NCBI GenBank assembly: GCA_950022655.1
Contig: OX465583.1
Coordinates: 71,001,152-71,065,151 of the forward strand
Length of the DNA stretch: 64,000 nt
Direction of reading: 5' to 3'
DNA from: Alentia gelatinosa
Taxonomy: Eukaryota; Annelida; Polychaeta; Phyllodocida; Polynoidae
In this document: positions 43,797 to 55,279 of the stretch, piece by piece
How the letters are laid out: every line of letters begins with the position of its first letter
Position numbering within the stretch: position 1 is the first letter of the stretch
Made by a program: the position numbers and the translations under genes
Notes under the pieces: generated by a model
Databases searched by the model: none
Seen by the model: only the letters and a program-made list of their open reading frames with translations
Told to the model about the DNA's origin: nothing

Positions 43797-44185
43797 TTTG
43801 GTTTGTTGGTTGGTTGGTTTGATTTAACGTCCAGTTAACCATTGCACATTCTAACCAGACTTTTTCAAGGTTTTTCTACACCACAAGGGTGGTGATCGAA
43901 TCAATGAAATGAATTCAGGTAGAAATCTCACCCCTACACATTTACCGAGGTGAGAGTTCTTTTACTTCCTACACCACATAGACATGGTATGAGAAGGATT
44001 GGCCTTTGATATAGCAGTAAATCTACCACTCCTGGGGATGAAGGAGAAAAGTGGCTGTACACCACACCACATAGACATGGTATGAGAGGGACTGGCCTTT
44101 GATATAGCAGTAAATCTACCACTGCTGGGGGTGAAGGAAAAAAGTGGCTGTAGTGGGACCCAAATCAACAAAGTCTGACAACCCA
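43797..44185 (-). mobile_element. SINE with two internal modules
   Basis: 3' end GGTTGGTTTGATTTAACGTC, CACAAGGGTGGTGATCGAAT, two modules (landmarks near 43,986 and 44,079, 93 bp apart) and the stub of the tRNA part ending in the B-box region. Confidence 0.82.
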
Positions 44186-45152
44186 GGTATACCTTACAGT
44201 GTCACGCACCTCCTTTGCTACGACAAGTCACACGTGAAGATATGTGTATCTTTTCACGCTGTCATGTGTATATTTTGGTGCTTCACCACTAAGATGCCTC
44301 AAGATCAATTGCTGACATATTGCGGCATACTGCGAACAATCAGGACAAGAAAGCAGTGAAGGTGCTTAACCAAACCAATACATCGCGGCAAATATGCATG
44401 CAATTCTAGCAAGATTTAGCAAAACACCTAAATCGTGACCAATCTTGCTATATCTTGTGTGTTCTGGAGTTTCTCTAGATATATTTTGAAATTTTCTTTT
44501 GAATTTTTGAGTACAAAAACAGGAGGAACTTAAAATACGAGGGAAGGAAATCGTCCAGACATTCTGCAGTCAACATTTTGGACTTTAAAAACAATCATAA
44601 GCTATATATTAGGAAAAAACAAAAAAAACACCTTTGCATAGGTACCGGTATCATATATACAAGCACAATCTGAGTAGTCTGAGAGCACATATGGATAGAT
44701 TCTTACGAGGAAAAGTGCAAACCTAAGAACAGCCTTTAACCAAAGATATCAGTAGAACACAAATTCGCTTTATTCAAAAAAAAAAAATATATATATTCAG
44801 TAAAAGAATCGACACCATATCATATTAGCGTTTTTCTATACTCCTAATAGATGGCATGAGATGACTTTATCATGAGCAGATAAAAAAATTCACGAATTGC
44901 AGATCCCCACAGAGCAGAACTCTTAATAGCACAGCTACCATCAATACATACATCTCCTAAATGAGCTACCACACTACACAGGACCCACAGAGGCATGATT
45001 TAGGAGCTCCACTCGCCCAGCGGCTCGATGTAGAATCAATACCCCCCCCCCCCAACCTCCCCTCCGCTCCCGGAGAAGCCCCCCCCCCCCCCCCCCCCCG
45101 GCGAGCCGACAGATACAGGAAATACAATCGGCGGGAGCCGAGTCTCAACCCC
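44186..45152. other. No gene recognised; poly(C) runs
   Basis: AT-rich to 44,960, then C runs at 45,042-45,055 and 45,079-45,099. Frames here are not recognisable. Confidence 0.45.
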
Positions 45153-45560
45153 ACAGTGAGAGGAGAGTCCGGGCAGGGAAGTGGTATTATAGAGAAACGT
45201 GTTAACCTTCCTGGAACGCGTTTGTTTGGGAAAATATGTTCCACGAGCTCGTAGAGTGAGTGTAACATTTTTTTAAACGTTTTATTTTTTAAACGTTTTA
45301 TTTTTTAAACGAATAGCACTCTTTGTCACTGATATGACAATCTACACAGTGTCACAGGTCTAAGGAGAAATGTATAGCATTCTCGGTCACTAAAGTATCT
45401 CCACATATAAAATGAGGAACTGCACCGAGGTCCTAGCTCCACAGTGAGAGGAGAGTCCGGGCAGGGAAGTGGTATTATAGAGAAACGTGTTAACCTTCCT
45501 GGGACGCGTTTGTTTGGATAAATATCATATTCCACGAGCTCGTAGAGTGAGTGGAATATA
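45153..45560 (+). repeat. Direct duplication (~115 bp, 288-bp spacing) with hairpin tip
   Basis: CAGTGAGAGGAGAGTCCGGG through CGTGTTAACCTTCCTGG.AC is present at 45,153 and 45,441. Each copy ends in a hairpin with ACGAGCTCGTAGAGTGAGTG. The first copy's hairpin arms are decayed (ATGTTCCAC / GTGTAACAT). Confidence 0.85.
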
Positions 45561-45934
45561 TATAGAGTTCTTTGGCGTAACTGTGGCATTCAATCACACT
45601 ATGTTTTTTTAATTGCGTTTGGTTCGTGCGAACCGGTCTTACAGGCAATACACGACAACATACAAAAGCAACTAAAACAGTTAATAATTCATAATTATTC
45701 CACCATTAATGGAGACTCAGTACTAGATCTTATATTATCTAATTTCACATCAATATCCCCTTTGTTATCTACTATATATCTACTATACATCATATCATAA
45801 TCTATTAAATATATCCATTGTGCAGAATACCTATGTTATGGAGATTTGTAGGGGCTGGGTGAGATACAGCACTCTCTGTCACTGATATGACGTCTCCATG
45901 TACAATCTAGCATCACATGTCTAAAGAGATTGTT

Positions 45935-46265
45935 TTTGTTTGTTTGTTTGGTATGATTTAACGTCCAGTTATCTATTAAAGGTCCTTAGCAGACTTTCTC
46001 AAGGTTCTTTAACACCACAAGGGTAGTGATCGAATCTATGTGATGAATTCAGGTAGTAATTTCACCCTTAAATATTTACCGAGGTGAGAGTTCTTTTACT
46101 TCCCACACCACATAGACATGTTATGAGAAGGACTGGCCTTTGATATAGCAGTAGCTCTACCACTGCTGGGGTGAAGGAGAAAGGTGGCTGTACACCACAC
46201 CACATAGACATGGTATGAGAAGGACTGGCCTTTGATATAGCAGTAAGTCTACCACTGCTGGGGTG
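45935..46265 (-). mobile_element. SINE, two internal modules, head replaced
   Basis: 3' end GTTTGTTTGGTATGATTTAACG, modules at ~46,110 and ~46,205. It ends abruptly at GGTGAAG, after which a TCTCACCCC-box half (GGGGTGAGATAC near 46,340) follows. Confidence 0.78.
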
Positions 46266-46439
46266 AAGAAGAAAGTATTTTCCTACAATACTCCATGGGC
46301 GTTGAGTACGAGTTAAGTCTATGGGGGTGGGGGGATACCAGGGGTGAGATACAATATAGCGTCGTATGTCTAAAGAGGAATATATAGCACACTCTGTCAC
46401 TGAAGTATCTCAACATAACATCAAGAAACGTCACAAAAT

Positions 46440-46620
46440 TTCATACATTTTTTATATGGCATGAGTTGTTTTCACGGAATAATATCAAGAAGCGGAGCTG
46501 AGTAATATCTGTAGCAGAAGAAAACAAACGCTATGTAAAATCATATGAAATTGAGTGACGTTTAGATTTATCCTACCCCGTCACATATTTTTAATTGCAT
46601 GTCACCCAAAGCATACAAGG
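46440..46620. mobile_element. TCCTACCCC-type foldback, partial
   Basis: AATAATATCAAGAAGCGGAGCTGAGTAATATC shows the family's loop arrangement, followed by TTTATCCTACCCCGTCACAT. Confidence 0.5.
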
Positions 46621-46687
46621 ATTAAAAGTAGGCATGGCATTGCCATGATTTCGGTTTCAACAAGTTTCCCAGGGAGGGAGGCAGGCA

Positions 46688-46873
46688 GGGAGGGAGGGAG
46701 GGAGGGAGGGAGGGAGGGAGGGAGGGAGGGAGGGAGGGAGGGAGGGAGGGAGGGAGGGAGGGAGGGAGGGAGGGAGGGAGGGAGGGAGGGAGGGAGGGAG
46801 GGAGGGAGGGAGGGAGGGAGGGAGGGAGGGAGGGAGGGAGGGAGGGAGGGAGGGAGGGAGGGAGGGAGGGAGG
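46688..46873 (+). repeat. (AGGG)n tract, ~185 bp
   Basis: Pure GGGA/AGGG tetranucleotide. Its right flank GGTGGAAGTCTGTTGCAATA with ATATAAATACACTACTG is shared with the tract at 47,064. Confidence 0.97.
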
Positions 46874-47063
46874 TGGAAGTCTGTTGCAATATATATAAAT
46901 ACACTACTGTCGCCGGGTGCGGACCAGACGTGTTCGAGGGAATCGGGTGAAATAGGTCACCAGCATACAGAACATAGTCAGAGGCTTAACGTAACATAAA
47001 TATACAGATCGAACGCACTCCACGTCTGGTATCGGCACCCGTTGCGGTTCAATGAATACCTAC

Positions 47064-47187
47064 GAGGGAGGGAGGGAGGGAGGGAGGGAGGGAGGGAGGG
47101 AGGGAGGGAGGGAGGGAGGGAGGGAGGGAGGGAGGGAGGGAGGGAGGGAGGGAGGGAGGGAGGGAGGGAGGGAGGGAGGGAGGGAGG
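47064..47187 (+). repeat. (AGGG)n tract, ~124 bp, same right flank
   Basis: Followed by GGTGGAAGCCTGTTGCAATA and ATATAAATACAC, then CTACTGTCGCCGGGTG, as after 46,873. The two sites are a duplication ~315 bp apart. Confidence 0.97.
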
Positions 47188-47329
47188 TGGAAGCCTGTTG
47201 CAATATATATAAATACACGCTGCCTACACAATATATACAAATACACTACTGTCGCCGGGTGGGGACCCGGTATCGAGGGTATCGAGCTCTAATTATTCAG
47301 AATATATTACTTTAATGTATTATAATGTA

Positions 47330-47540
47330 AGCCGCAAAAACCGTTCCCCGTCTCCCCTAATATATTTCGGTCTTGACCTACAGGTCAAACCGAAATGATA
47401 AATATTATATGGCATAACTGTGGCATACAGTCACACCATGTAAAGTCTATGGAGATTTATATGAGTGGTAGGATAATAACCATGGCATACAGTCACACCA
47501 TGTTAAGTCTATGGAGACTATGAGGGGTAGGATTTTATAC
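47330..47540. mobile_element. TCCTACCCC-type foldback, partial with tandem interior
   Basis: TATTTCGGTCTTGACC / GGTCAAACCGAAATGATA is a hairpin. Then ACAGTCACACCATGTAAAGT occurs twice, each followed by GTCTATGGAGA and a GGGGTAGGAT edge. Confidence 0.6.
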
Positions 47541-48317
47541 AGTGTCCCATATCTAAAGGTAAACGTATACCACACTCTATCACTATACAGCTCATTAATT
47601 CATGGGACTATGATAACTGATGCTATCCGCAATGTACGATCCCCATAATACAGCATCCTAGAAAAACGGCTGAACAGTGAACTATCACGTCATTCATTGA
47701 GGTTACCATGGAGACTGTTACCACCCTCTAGGTCTACAGACCTGATGAGGTGTCATCGATCGTCGCTATATATACCGAGATGCATGCATTAGCGTTGATG
47801 GCGTTTCGCATTATCTACTCTGTATGCCTGGAAGTGTCATCAGATTCTAATCTAGGAACACATTAAAGTTTTCCCATCTCATACAGCAAATGGAAATAAT
47901 CTGTGAAAAGTTCATTCGTCGAAGCAAAAAAATTGAATTTCAGTTGTTTTTTGGGGTTGTTTTTTTAGCATATGGAAATTGTTCGACAAAAATTTTACTT
48001 TTTCTACACAATTCCAACGGTCTACATCCACGATGGACTTTCAGTCATAGGATCAATTTTTTTTATGAATTCTTCTCAATAAGCACAACACATCACTAGA
48101 ACCGTCTGTAAAATCAGACTTTATATTTTTTTCACAATGAAAATGTACAATACGACATTCTGCTCTTTGTAGGGTTTTTTTCTTCTATGGACACCTTAGA
48201 TAGTGAATGTACATTGAACGAGTAGGTGAGTAGCGTCATTGATGCATATGTTACAATGTTGAAAGGATGAGGTAATGTGATGAGATGAGAGGATACACAT
48301 CTACATAGCTGTATCAT
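47541..48317. other. No gene or repeat recognised
   Basis: AT-rich. The frame at 47,890-48,099 has no recognisable domain. Confidence 0.45.
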
Positions 48318-48680
48318 TGTCTTAGGCCTTTATCTCACCCCTGTTACAAGTGTAGCCATAGAAATAATGTTAGAAAAAATAATCAACGATCGCCCCGGTA
48401 AAGTGACAATACTGTGCCATGGTCGTAGCGTAGTGAGTATGAGATGACGTCATATGCTATTAATCAACTGGATTTGCAAAGTAATTTCAATTATTCTGAT
48501 ATTGTGTTGCTATCTGATGTCATTGAAAGGGGTGAGATAAATCCAGAACCGCACTCGAATTATAAAATACGTAATACTCCACTCATTTCGATGGGCCACA
48601 ACTGTCACTCGGCTTCGCCTCAATGACAATTATGGCACATCCAAACTCGTGAAGTATTGTATATTATTATATACCGGTGC
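48318..48680 (-). mobile_element. Foldback MITE family A, reverse orientation
   Basis: TTATCTCACCCCTGTTACAA, a decayed 24-bp palindrome at 48,411-48,434, TGAGATGACGTCATATG, GGGGTGAGATAAATCCAG, then the hairpin region with CACTCGGCTTCGCCTC and GGCACATCCAAACTCG. Full-length counterpart of 34,975-35,245. Confidence 0.78.
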
Positions 48681-49081
48681 ACGAATGTCTCACTTTTACG
48701 CGATAGCAGAAAAGATTCCGTTCGGCCGCACTGTGGCGTAAAATATTTTTACGCCACACCATACCACGTGACTTATTTCGGAGGTTGAAATAGGTTGATA
48801 ATGTAAGTACAAAAACGGCTTTTAAATCGAATATCGGTATATAATAATAAAAAGACATAGTGAGTGTGGCCATCTGTTCCTCGATATTTCTGACCAAAAT
48901 ATCTCTGAACAGATTCCATTCGGTCACACTAACCATGTCTTTCTATATTCATACATTCTCCATGCAGTTCTATATAAAAATTCACCAGGGACCTGATTTA
49001 AGCAAATCTTAAAGAGATGGTGAAAAATTGGTGATAAATCGTATAAGGGTGGACAAATGTATTTTTCTGTTGAAAGAGCAC
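48681..49081. other. No gene recognised
   Basis: A short GCGATAGCAGAAAAGATTCC segment has a related copy at 48,900-48,930 (ACAGATTCCATTCGG), suggesting another decayed inverted repeat. Nothing else. Confidence 0.4.
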
Positions 49082-49700
49082 CTAAAATTGTGATTGATTA
49101 AGACGGTGCTGAACGTGCTGCTTCGTGTGTGCTGTCATAAGACAACTGGCCATGTCGGAATGAATCGGAGTCCCTAAACCTCTCTTCCACCAGCCAAAAT
49201 GGGTTACCGGTTTAATAAGATTTTTCATGGGGTGTATATGCTTGTAAGTCCGCATGGTACAATTCCTAAAATGTGTATACACTGTTGGAATAACAAGGTA
49301 TGCTGCCTGGTTGATCCAAGCATCTTACTGTTCTCGATTATATCTTATCGAAAATCTTACATTACCTGAGGAAGTCAAGAATTTCTCTCTTGCTAGTATT
49401 ATGGAAAACACTGCACATTCCTGTTACATTCTTTAGGAATTTCTTCCTGCTTTTCTTTGTGGCCTGACAACGGAGCATGAGATGTTTTACACTCAGCGGA
49501 GTGTTGCATGTCTGGCACACAGGCGCTAATTCACCTCCTCGGAGGTGCCCATGTGTCAGTTTGGTGTGACCGGTCCGTAGACAGCAATATCCGAGATATA
49601 CGACTTGAACCGGGTCACCATGACAACGAGCAGGGAGAGGACATTCCTGGTGGGTCGCCGTCACTGGCCAGTCGCCTGGCCGGTCGCCTGGTGTGATGTC
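49082..49700 (-). pseudogene. RNase H-type LINE ORF2 tail
   Basis: The minus-strand frame 49,362-49,664 contains LRTGHTKLTHGHLRGG, then PVCQTCNTPLSVKHLMLRC with the spacing C-x2-C-x8-H-x4-C, and KREILDFLR. This segment (TGHT.LTHG.L...P.C..C..PL.V.H.L..C) follows the RNase H domain in many I/Jockey/Nimbus-type non-LTR retrotransposons. Downstream (49,082-49,282) LGTPIHSDMASCL and HRLNQSQF look like the untranslated or decayed end. Catalytic domains are missing. Remnant only. Confidence 0.7.
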
Positions 49701-50185
49701 AGTTCATGTCAAATACCAAGGATGGTATTTCCCACATCATAAACATCATCCACTCTCCGGATTATAGTACTGCATCATAAATCATTGAAAACCCAATAAA
49801 CCACTTCATAGGAAAATTCCACGAAGGCATATTTTTCATATTGACACCAGGGGCTACCGGATGTCACTGTGGCTGTGAAGATAGTTTCACATTCACAACA
49901 CAAGTAGAGTGGAAATTACTCACTTCCCTGAAATCATATTCACTTTGCACCTTATCGAGAAAGCGGGAAATCATTTGTCAAATACATTCCGGTCCTTTCG
50001 ATAATTAATCATCCTGCACCTTATTTGCCTATAATTGTCAACTTGACACCCCCCCCCCCCCCCTACCTCCCCCAATTTCTCCTCACGCTGACAATGATCT
50101 TAAAAATCACAATCGGAAAGTCAAAAAGTCAGGAATCCTGGAAAAGTCCAGGGAAATGTCGCGCCTGTAAATAAACACAATATAA
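49701..50185. other. No gene recognised; C-run
   Basis: A C-run lies at about 50,047-50,063. Otherwise single-copy-looking AT-rich DNA. Confidence 0.45.
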
Positions 50186-50312
50186 ACTGGTTTAAGATAC
50201 AAGTGGCCCTATGTTCCAAGGAGTTGATGCGTTGTAATATCCGAGTGAATGCGAGGATATTGCGTATATAGTCAACTCCGAGGAGCATACAGCCGTTTTT
50301 ATCTTAGACCAG
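50186..50312. repeat. Hairpin with split GAG motif loop
   Basis: Arms ACTGGTTTAAGATA / TATCTTAGACCAGT, with an inner AAGGAGTTGA / TCAACTCCGA pair around AATATCCGAGTGAATGCGAG. It is followed by a partial TTTATCCTACCC box near 50,549. Confidence 0.7.
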
Positions 50313-50650
50313 TCTGTACTGTATTTATTATCCATCTTTTCCCAACATTTGGCATGCCGATGTTAGGTCCCTTAAGTCAAGTACTATTTTTCCATGCACT
50401 ATTTTTTTCGAATGCGTCTTTTTAGCAGCCTGGAGCATACGCCATATCTTTACTATATACCCATATATATTGTAAATACGCACCTTTTCGCCATATAACG
50501 AAAAATAAATACTCTCAAACTCTGAATCTCAAACGAGTGGCGTCTAGAGTTTATCCTACCCTGTCTCCACATTTTTTCTGCATTAGAAAGTAGTGACATA
50601 AACACCACTTTATGTCACACCCGTGACATAAACAAATCCCATACCGTTCA

Positions 50651-51435
50651 CCAGTGAGCTTGGGTCAGATGTGGTGCAGGACTTGCGTCAACATTAGTCA
50701 ATGTGAAGGGTGAGATAAATTCAGAAACCCATTCAAGTTTACAGTTAGAACTCAATCCCATCTCATTTAAATCGCTAGGTAATTCATGCAGCTTCACCTT
50801 GTGACTAACTACGCGATTCAAACTCAATGGGATACGAGCTCTGACCCTAAACTTTCATAGGTTTTCTCTATAGTACCCCGTGATAGCGCCTGACTGCTGC
50901 TATACATGAGTATTATGAATAATTAATAAGAAGTGAGGCCGATGGGTAGAGCATGACAAAGCACTCTAACCCCGCCCCTCATTCGGGGACCGCTACTCAA
51001 AGGTCTGCTCTAAGACACCGCAAGGTCTTTACAGAAGTTCAAGCCCCCTTAGTAGGCTGTGCCTCATGAATTTTACAGACTTCACCTGCCGGGCAAGTGC
51101 CTATTGACCTGCAACCTTCCCTGATGAAAGGCGGGGAAGAATTAACTCTTTCTGTCCGAGCCTGATTGGAGAGCACAGGCACTATAGGACGAGGCATAAT
51201 ACCTCTATAAACCCCAAGGGGACGAGACTATCGCCGTATGGTGTCTGTTTGTCGTATGGACGTCACTTAGCAACCTTTAGATACCAGTTACTATAGTTAC
51301 TTATCGAATACCCACAGAGTTTAATGATGAACATGGTATTTTTTATTAATTGTGAAAAAATGGTGTAAATCTATTCATTATTTCTCATAAAACATAACGT
51401 TTGTGATGATGACACATAAACATAAATATATTTTT
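50651..51435. other. No gene recognised
   Basis: A GAAGGGTGAGATAAAT box edge lies near 50,705. 50,930-51,200 has a GGGTAGAGC motif and an AGTTCAAGCCCCC motif about 100 bp apart, too far for a tRNA. Confidence 0.4.
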
Positions 51436-51437
51436 AA

Positions 51438-51490
51438 ACAATGCCTGGAGGCATTCCTCGTCCCCTGGGTGGGAATGCCTCCAGGCATTG
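51438..51490. repeat. Perfect 18-bp-arm hairpin
   Basis: CAATGCCTGGAGGCATTC and GAATGCCTCCAGGCATTG are exact complements with a 16-nt loop. The arm itself contains a smaller palindrome (TGCCTGGAGGCA). Confidence 0.9.
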
Positions 51491-51659
51491 CTCGGATCGA
51501 AAGAGTTAATAAGGAACTGCATCAAGATCCATATCCACTGGCAATATGCCATGAATTTTATTTGCGGAGTAATCTCACGAGGCAAAGCTGAGTGAGGTTA
51601 GGTAGGAATCTAAAAGAATGGCATATCATCAGTGACTCTGGATCAAGTGCGGTTCAGAT

Positions 51660-51790
51660 TTTATCTCAACCATATCACTGACGAATTGACTAAAATCTGT
51701 GACATAATCCCCCATTGAGTATCTTTCCACAATACTCCATAGGTGTTGAGTATGAGTTTCCTATGTTAAGTCTCTCGGAAAAAAATACAT
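51660..51790. mobile_element. TCTCACCCC-type box, decayed
   Basis: TTTATCTCAACCATATCACT opens the box. TGACATAATCCCCCATTGAG and TATGTTAAGTCTCTCGG lie inside, as at 25,645-25,800. Confidence 0.55.
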
Positions 51791-52417
51791 TCAACATCCA
51801 CAGATCAACTCAGCAGCCGTGGTTCACTGTTTAATTCAACCGCCTGCCATTCGTTATCTGTTCGCCTCTATAGGGCATATAGCTATTGTGCTATGGAGGC
51901 GGCCATCTTGCCCCCCGACACCATCCAAAACACCAGGTGGCGGGACCAATTATCAATGGATTTTATCAGAAATATTTCTGGGGGCATATTTTCAGCACCT
52001 CGACGGTTCTCGATCAGGGATCATAAAAAAGACATAGTAATATTTGTTATTGCGACACAGGGTTTACGCATTACATACAAATTGCAGCGGAGAATTAAGA
52101 GAAGGTCAAGTTTTTACAACAGTTAGTGGGGAGGTTCAGTGGCAGATCATGGGTTGTGGTTGAATTGGGTCATTTAATGTTTGGTACATCGATGTTACAT
52201 AAGGAAATATTCTTTTGAATTTCTTATGAATTTCATATAAAACTGGCATCTCTGACTCGATGCAGTTTTCTCGTAGTCTGCCACCCACTGAAGATCATAC
52301 GACGACCACTGCCCACACTCCGCTGTCCTGGCTTTTCTACACTTTTTTCTCCCTTTACCAACACCTACTCACTGCACCTCTCCTCCCGAGCACTCCCCTA
52401 CCCTCGACGACGGTTCG
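51791..52417. other. No gene recognised
   Basis: Plus frames at 51,819-52,126 and 52,260 are not recognisable. CTATGGAGGCGGCCATCTTG near 51,893 resembles a promoter-type GCCATCTTG (YY1-like) motif, noted without weight. Confidence 0.35.
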
Positions 52418-52863
52418 CAGACCATTCGCGGTGGCGGGCGATTCGCGGCGGACCATTCGCGGTAAAACCCTGACTATTCGCGGTCAAATCCCCGACGGCT
52501 CACAGAGACCGGGAAGACCATTCGCGGTGGACATATGTTGGCTCAAATACATCGTCCTTCTAAACTTTTTACACAAAATAAATCTGTATATATACCGGAT
52601 ATGATATTCTAAATGTTGAGCCAGCCCTACAACGACCCAGAACAGCTTATCTTCCTAAGTGAATCGATCTCACTGGCTTCAGGCATCCGCCATTACTTTT
52701 TGCTGGTGCCTAACAGACTCAATAACCAGCTCAATTTCCAAATGCCAATGGACACCCTACACATTTTAATGTGTCTTTATGTGAATAATAGTTTTTTGTC
52801 CCATATTAAACGCGAATAGTCCGTATTCCCACCGAATCGTCCGCCACCGCAAATCGTCAGGCA
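52418..52863 (+). mobile_element. Element with ATTCGCGG subterminal repeats, copy 1
   Basis: The left end (52,418-52,531) holds ACCATTCGCGGTGG, GATTCGCGGCGGACC, CTGACTATTCGCGGTC and ACCATTCGCGGTGG. The right end (52,811-52,863) holds the inverted GCGAATAGTCCGTATTCCC and GTCCGCCACCGC. The same two ends in opposite overall orientation bound 58,488-59,084. The core (~280 bp) has no recognisable frame. Confidence 0.72.
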
Positions 52864-52889
52864 GTCTCGACGACCACCCACTGCCGGCC

Positions 52890-53036
52890 ATAAATTTATC
52901 TCACCCTTCACATTGACTAATAGGCTAACATTTGTGACATAATCCCTCATCATGTATTTTTTTTCTAAATACTCAATAGGCGTTAGATACGAGTTCCCAA
53001 TGTGAAGTCTATGGAGAAAATCACCAGAGTGAGATG
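52890..53036. mobile_element. TCTCACCC box, isolated
   Basis: TTTATCTCACCCTTCACATT to CACCAGAGTGAGAT, with ACGAGTTCCCAATGTGAAGT inside. Pair of 25,645-25,800. Confidence 0.65.
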
Positions 53037-53039
53037 ATG

Positions 53040-53430
53040 ACAAGAACTACGCGGTCAACTCGTGGGTGTTCTCCCCCGTACCTCACCACCTCAGCATGAC
53101 GTCAGCCACACGGCCACACACCGTGCACCGCGCTGAGGTCTTAACGTGCACAGAGGACCACCATACGGCCGTCTTACAGACCCGCACAGAGCGCCCAACA
53201 CGCCTCGTAACACACCCGGGGGTGAAGACAATACGCGAGGCTTAGAGAACAATACGCGGGCCGCTCCTAATCCACAGACCACACCTACGATCCATGGGGA
53301 TTTCTCACTGACAGTCCACTCACTCACTGACCCGGAGGCCCCACACACACGACACCTAGCGGGTCTGACAGACACTACCGACAGAGTGCCGCCACCTGGT
53401 ATTTCTCATGGTGTTGGACATTAAGTATTT
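53040..53430. other. CpG-rich segment, no gene assigned
   Basis: Distinctly GC- and CpG-rich compared with surroundings. Both strands have ~93-codon frames (53,146-53,424 plus, 53,091-53,375 minus) but neither resembles a known protein. It could be a CpG-rich promoter or first exon of an unseen gene. Confidence 0.3.
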
Positions 53431-53990
53431 ATATAGAACTGCTATTGGAGTATCCCATAATTCAGTCCATTTACAGGACCCGGTGTTAGCTGGTTCTCGT
53501 CGTTGTATGGACCCTTGACCCATAGCCCACAATTATTGAAGTTAAATGGTTTCTATAAATCTTCAAATTGGAAATCCAATGTCAGAAATGGAAATTTCAG
53601 TTATTTTTAAATATACATTTCAAATTATATACATCTAAAAGTATATTCAGTTTTCCCAGTTAGAAATCAGAAAATGATTGTTCATCGGAAGACCGGGGGC
53701 AGAGGTGCGGCCAGCCAGTCAGGCCTTCCCCATAGACGTTAGCACTGTGGCATACCTTCTGTTTTTTGCAATTTCTATTTGCCGATATAAGAAACTTATA
53801 TTATCCTGAGTTATTTGCAAAAATCAATAGAATCTAGAAATCACCCAACTACCAGCGTTTGTATTTAATAAACACATCTTGATAAAAAAGAAACAGAACA
53901 AAATAAATCAGTTTTCGACGCTTGTAAAAATCCCTATCTCGATATCTGTGCAGAAGATCTGCTTCTCTCACTGTAATTCAGATCTAGATC
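53431..53990. other. No gene or repeat recognised
   Basis: AT-rich sequence only. Confidence 0.45.
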
Positions 53991-54257
53991 TTTATCTTAG
54001 CCTGGAATAAATGTCCATAGGCTTAACGTTAGGAACTCGTTCTCAACAGTCTTGCGAATAGGGTAACTCATTCTCAATGGGTGATAAACAGATAAATAGT
54101 TCCAGGTTAAGATAAAATCAGAAACATATTCGTGTTTGGTCTGACTCCCCGTTCACCATCTCGTTTGGAGCGCTTCAGAATATTCACTCGGCTATCGCCT
54201 CGTTCATATTACTGCACACTCCTGAGTCGATGGTGAATGGGGACACAGACCAAACAC
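53991..54257. mobile_element. Foldback MITE, CTTAGCC-box subfamily, copy 2
   Basis: Box TTTATCTTAGCCTGGAATAA to TTCCAGGTTAAGATAAAATC, then a hairpin 54,132-54,257 with arms GTGTTTGGTCTG / CAGACCAAACAC and GTTCACCATCTCG / CGATGGTGAA, tip CACTCGGCTATCGCCTCG. Mirror of 28,985-29,262. Confidence 0.75.
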
Positions 54258-54894
54258 TCATCAATTTCTTTCTTGTTTACTATACGAGGCTGAAAGGTCT
54301 GCCTCCAGGAAGATGCTACCTTGAAGTGAGAGCGCAAAACGTTCTCTACCATCGCCGTAACCATGGCGTGCTCATGACTGTGACATCACTCAAAGTGTGG
54401 CAACAGCTGTAACTACAAAATCTCCGTATCCCAGTAACATGGGAAAGATGGCAACCGTCAACAAATTGAAGTTTGCAGTGAGTAGCCTGAAGTGGCTGCT
54501 GTAGAGACAAGTGAATCTTGTATTTTGGGGATTTTGAGCAAGGTTTCGCTGCAAAGCAGCTCATTGGGCATCATAAGATAGAAATAAAAAAAACAAAAGA
54601 ATATATGCATCTGCACCCGTTGAATAGATATTCAGGGGGGGGCTTTTTTAAGGCCTCCGTGTGAGTTCACGGAGTTGCGGCAACGCCATGGGTTCTACTT
54701 CAGATGATTCTTTGCGTAGATCGATATCGGAACTGTTAGTGGGTATTCCGGTAACAAGAAAAAAAAAAAAAAAAAAAAAATCAATTTCTTTCTTAGTTCC
54801 TTTTGTTATCACAAGGGCATTGTGAATATACATAATGCTGAACCTTGAGAACTACCACCACCGTTTCGGGACTTTTTCCTAACCATTTGACCAA
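54258..54894. other. No gene recognised; poly(A) at ~54,761
   Basis: The C-terminal LONP1 exon was searched for here on the minus strand and not found. An A-run of about 20 lies at 54,761-54,780, not preceded by recognisable retroelement sequence. Confidence 0.4.
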
Positions 54895-55150
54895 GGATGT
54901 CATGAAAAAAGATAGGAAATATTTTTCATGTGGAATTTACTGCCTCATAGAGACTGAGAAAGCTTTGAAAACACATTGTTGTTCTCCATGGAACGGGGCC
55001 GGGGTATGTGAGGATTTTTGAACCACTGTTTATTGGTGTGCATGAGGCCCAATTTATTCTCCCTTTGTTTTACACAAGAAAAACAATTTTGTAAACTGAA
55101 AATGAAAACAAGGATTTCCCTGGAAAATAAGAAAGCTGCCATCTGCTGGG
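54895..55150 (+). repeat. Dispersed repeat family F
   Basis: GATAGGAAATATTTTTCATG, GTGGAATTTACTGCCTCATA, AACCACTGTTTATTGGTGTG and TTTGTTTTACACAAGAAAAA match 60,001-60,270. Confidence 0.8.
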
Positions 55151-55279
55151 TTCTGCAGAATCTTCTCAGAGCTGAAAGTTAAAAGTGGTTTGTTTGTTCA
55201 TTTATAATGTCCCAGGGACCATAAGGATGAAAGCTAGGACCGAGTAAAAAATCGGAAATTAAAAACTTTGAAAGAAAAG

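Noticed and set aside
46555..47315. EGGR / PSLP repeat frames
   Set aside because: Translations of (AGGG)n tracts.
50930..51060. tRNA-like GGGTAGAGC with AGTTCAAGCC
   Set aside because: The two motifs are about 100 bp apart and the intervening sequence does not form tRNA arms.
53091..53424. First exon or promoter of a gene in the CpG-rich block
   Set aside because: Composition is suggestive, but no coding signature or downstream exon could be tied to it. Listed only as a composition feature.
54648..54833. C-terminal LONP1 exon on the minus strand
   Set aside because: The open frame (VTGIPTNSSDIDLRKE) does not resemble the Lon C-terminus, and the stretch includes a poly(A)/poly(T) run.
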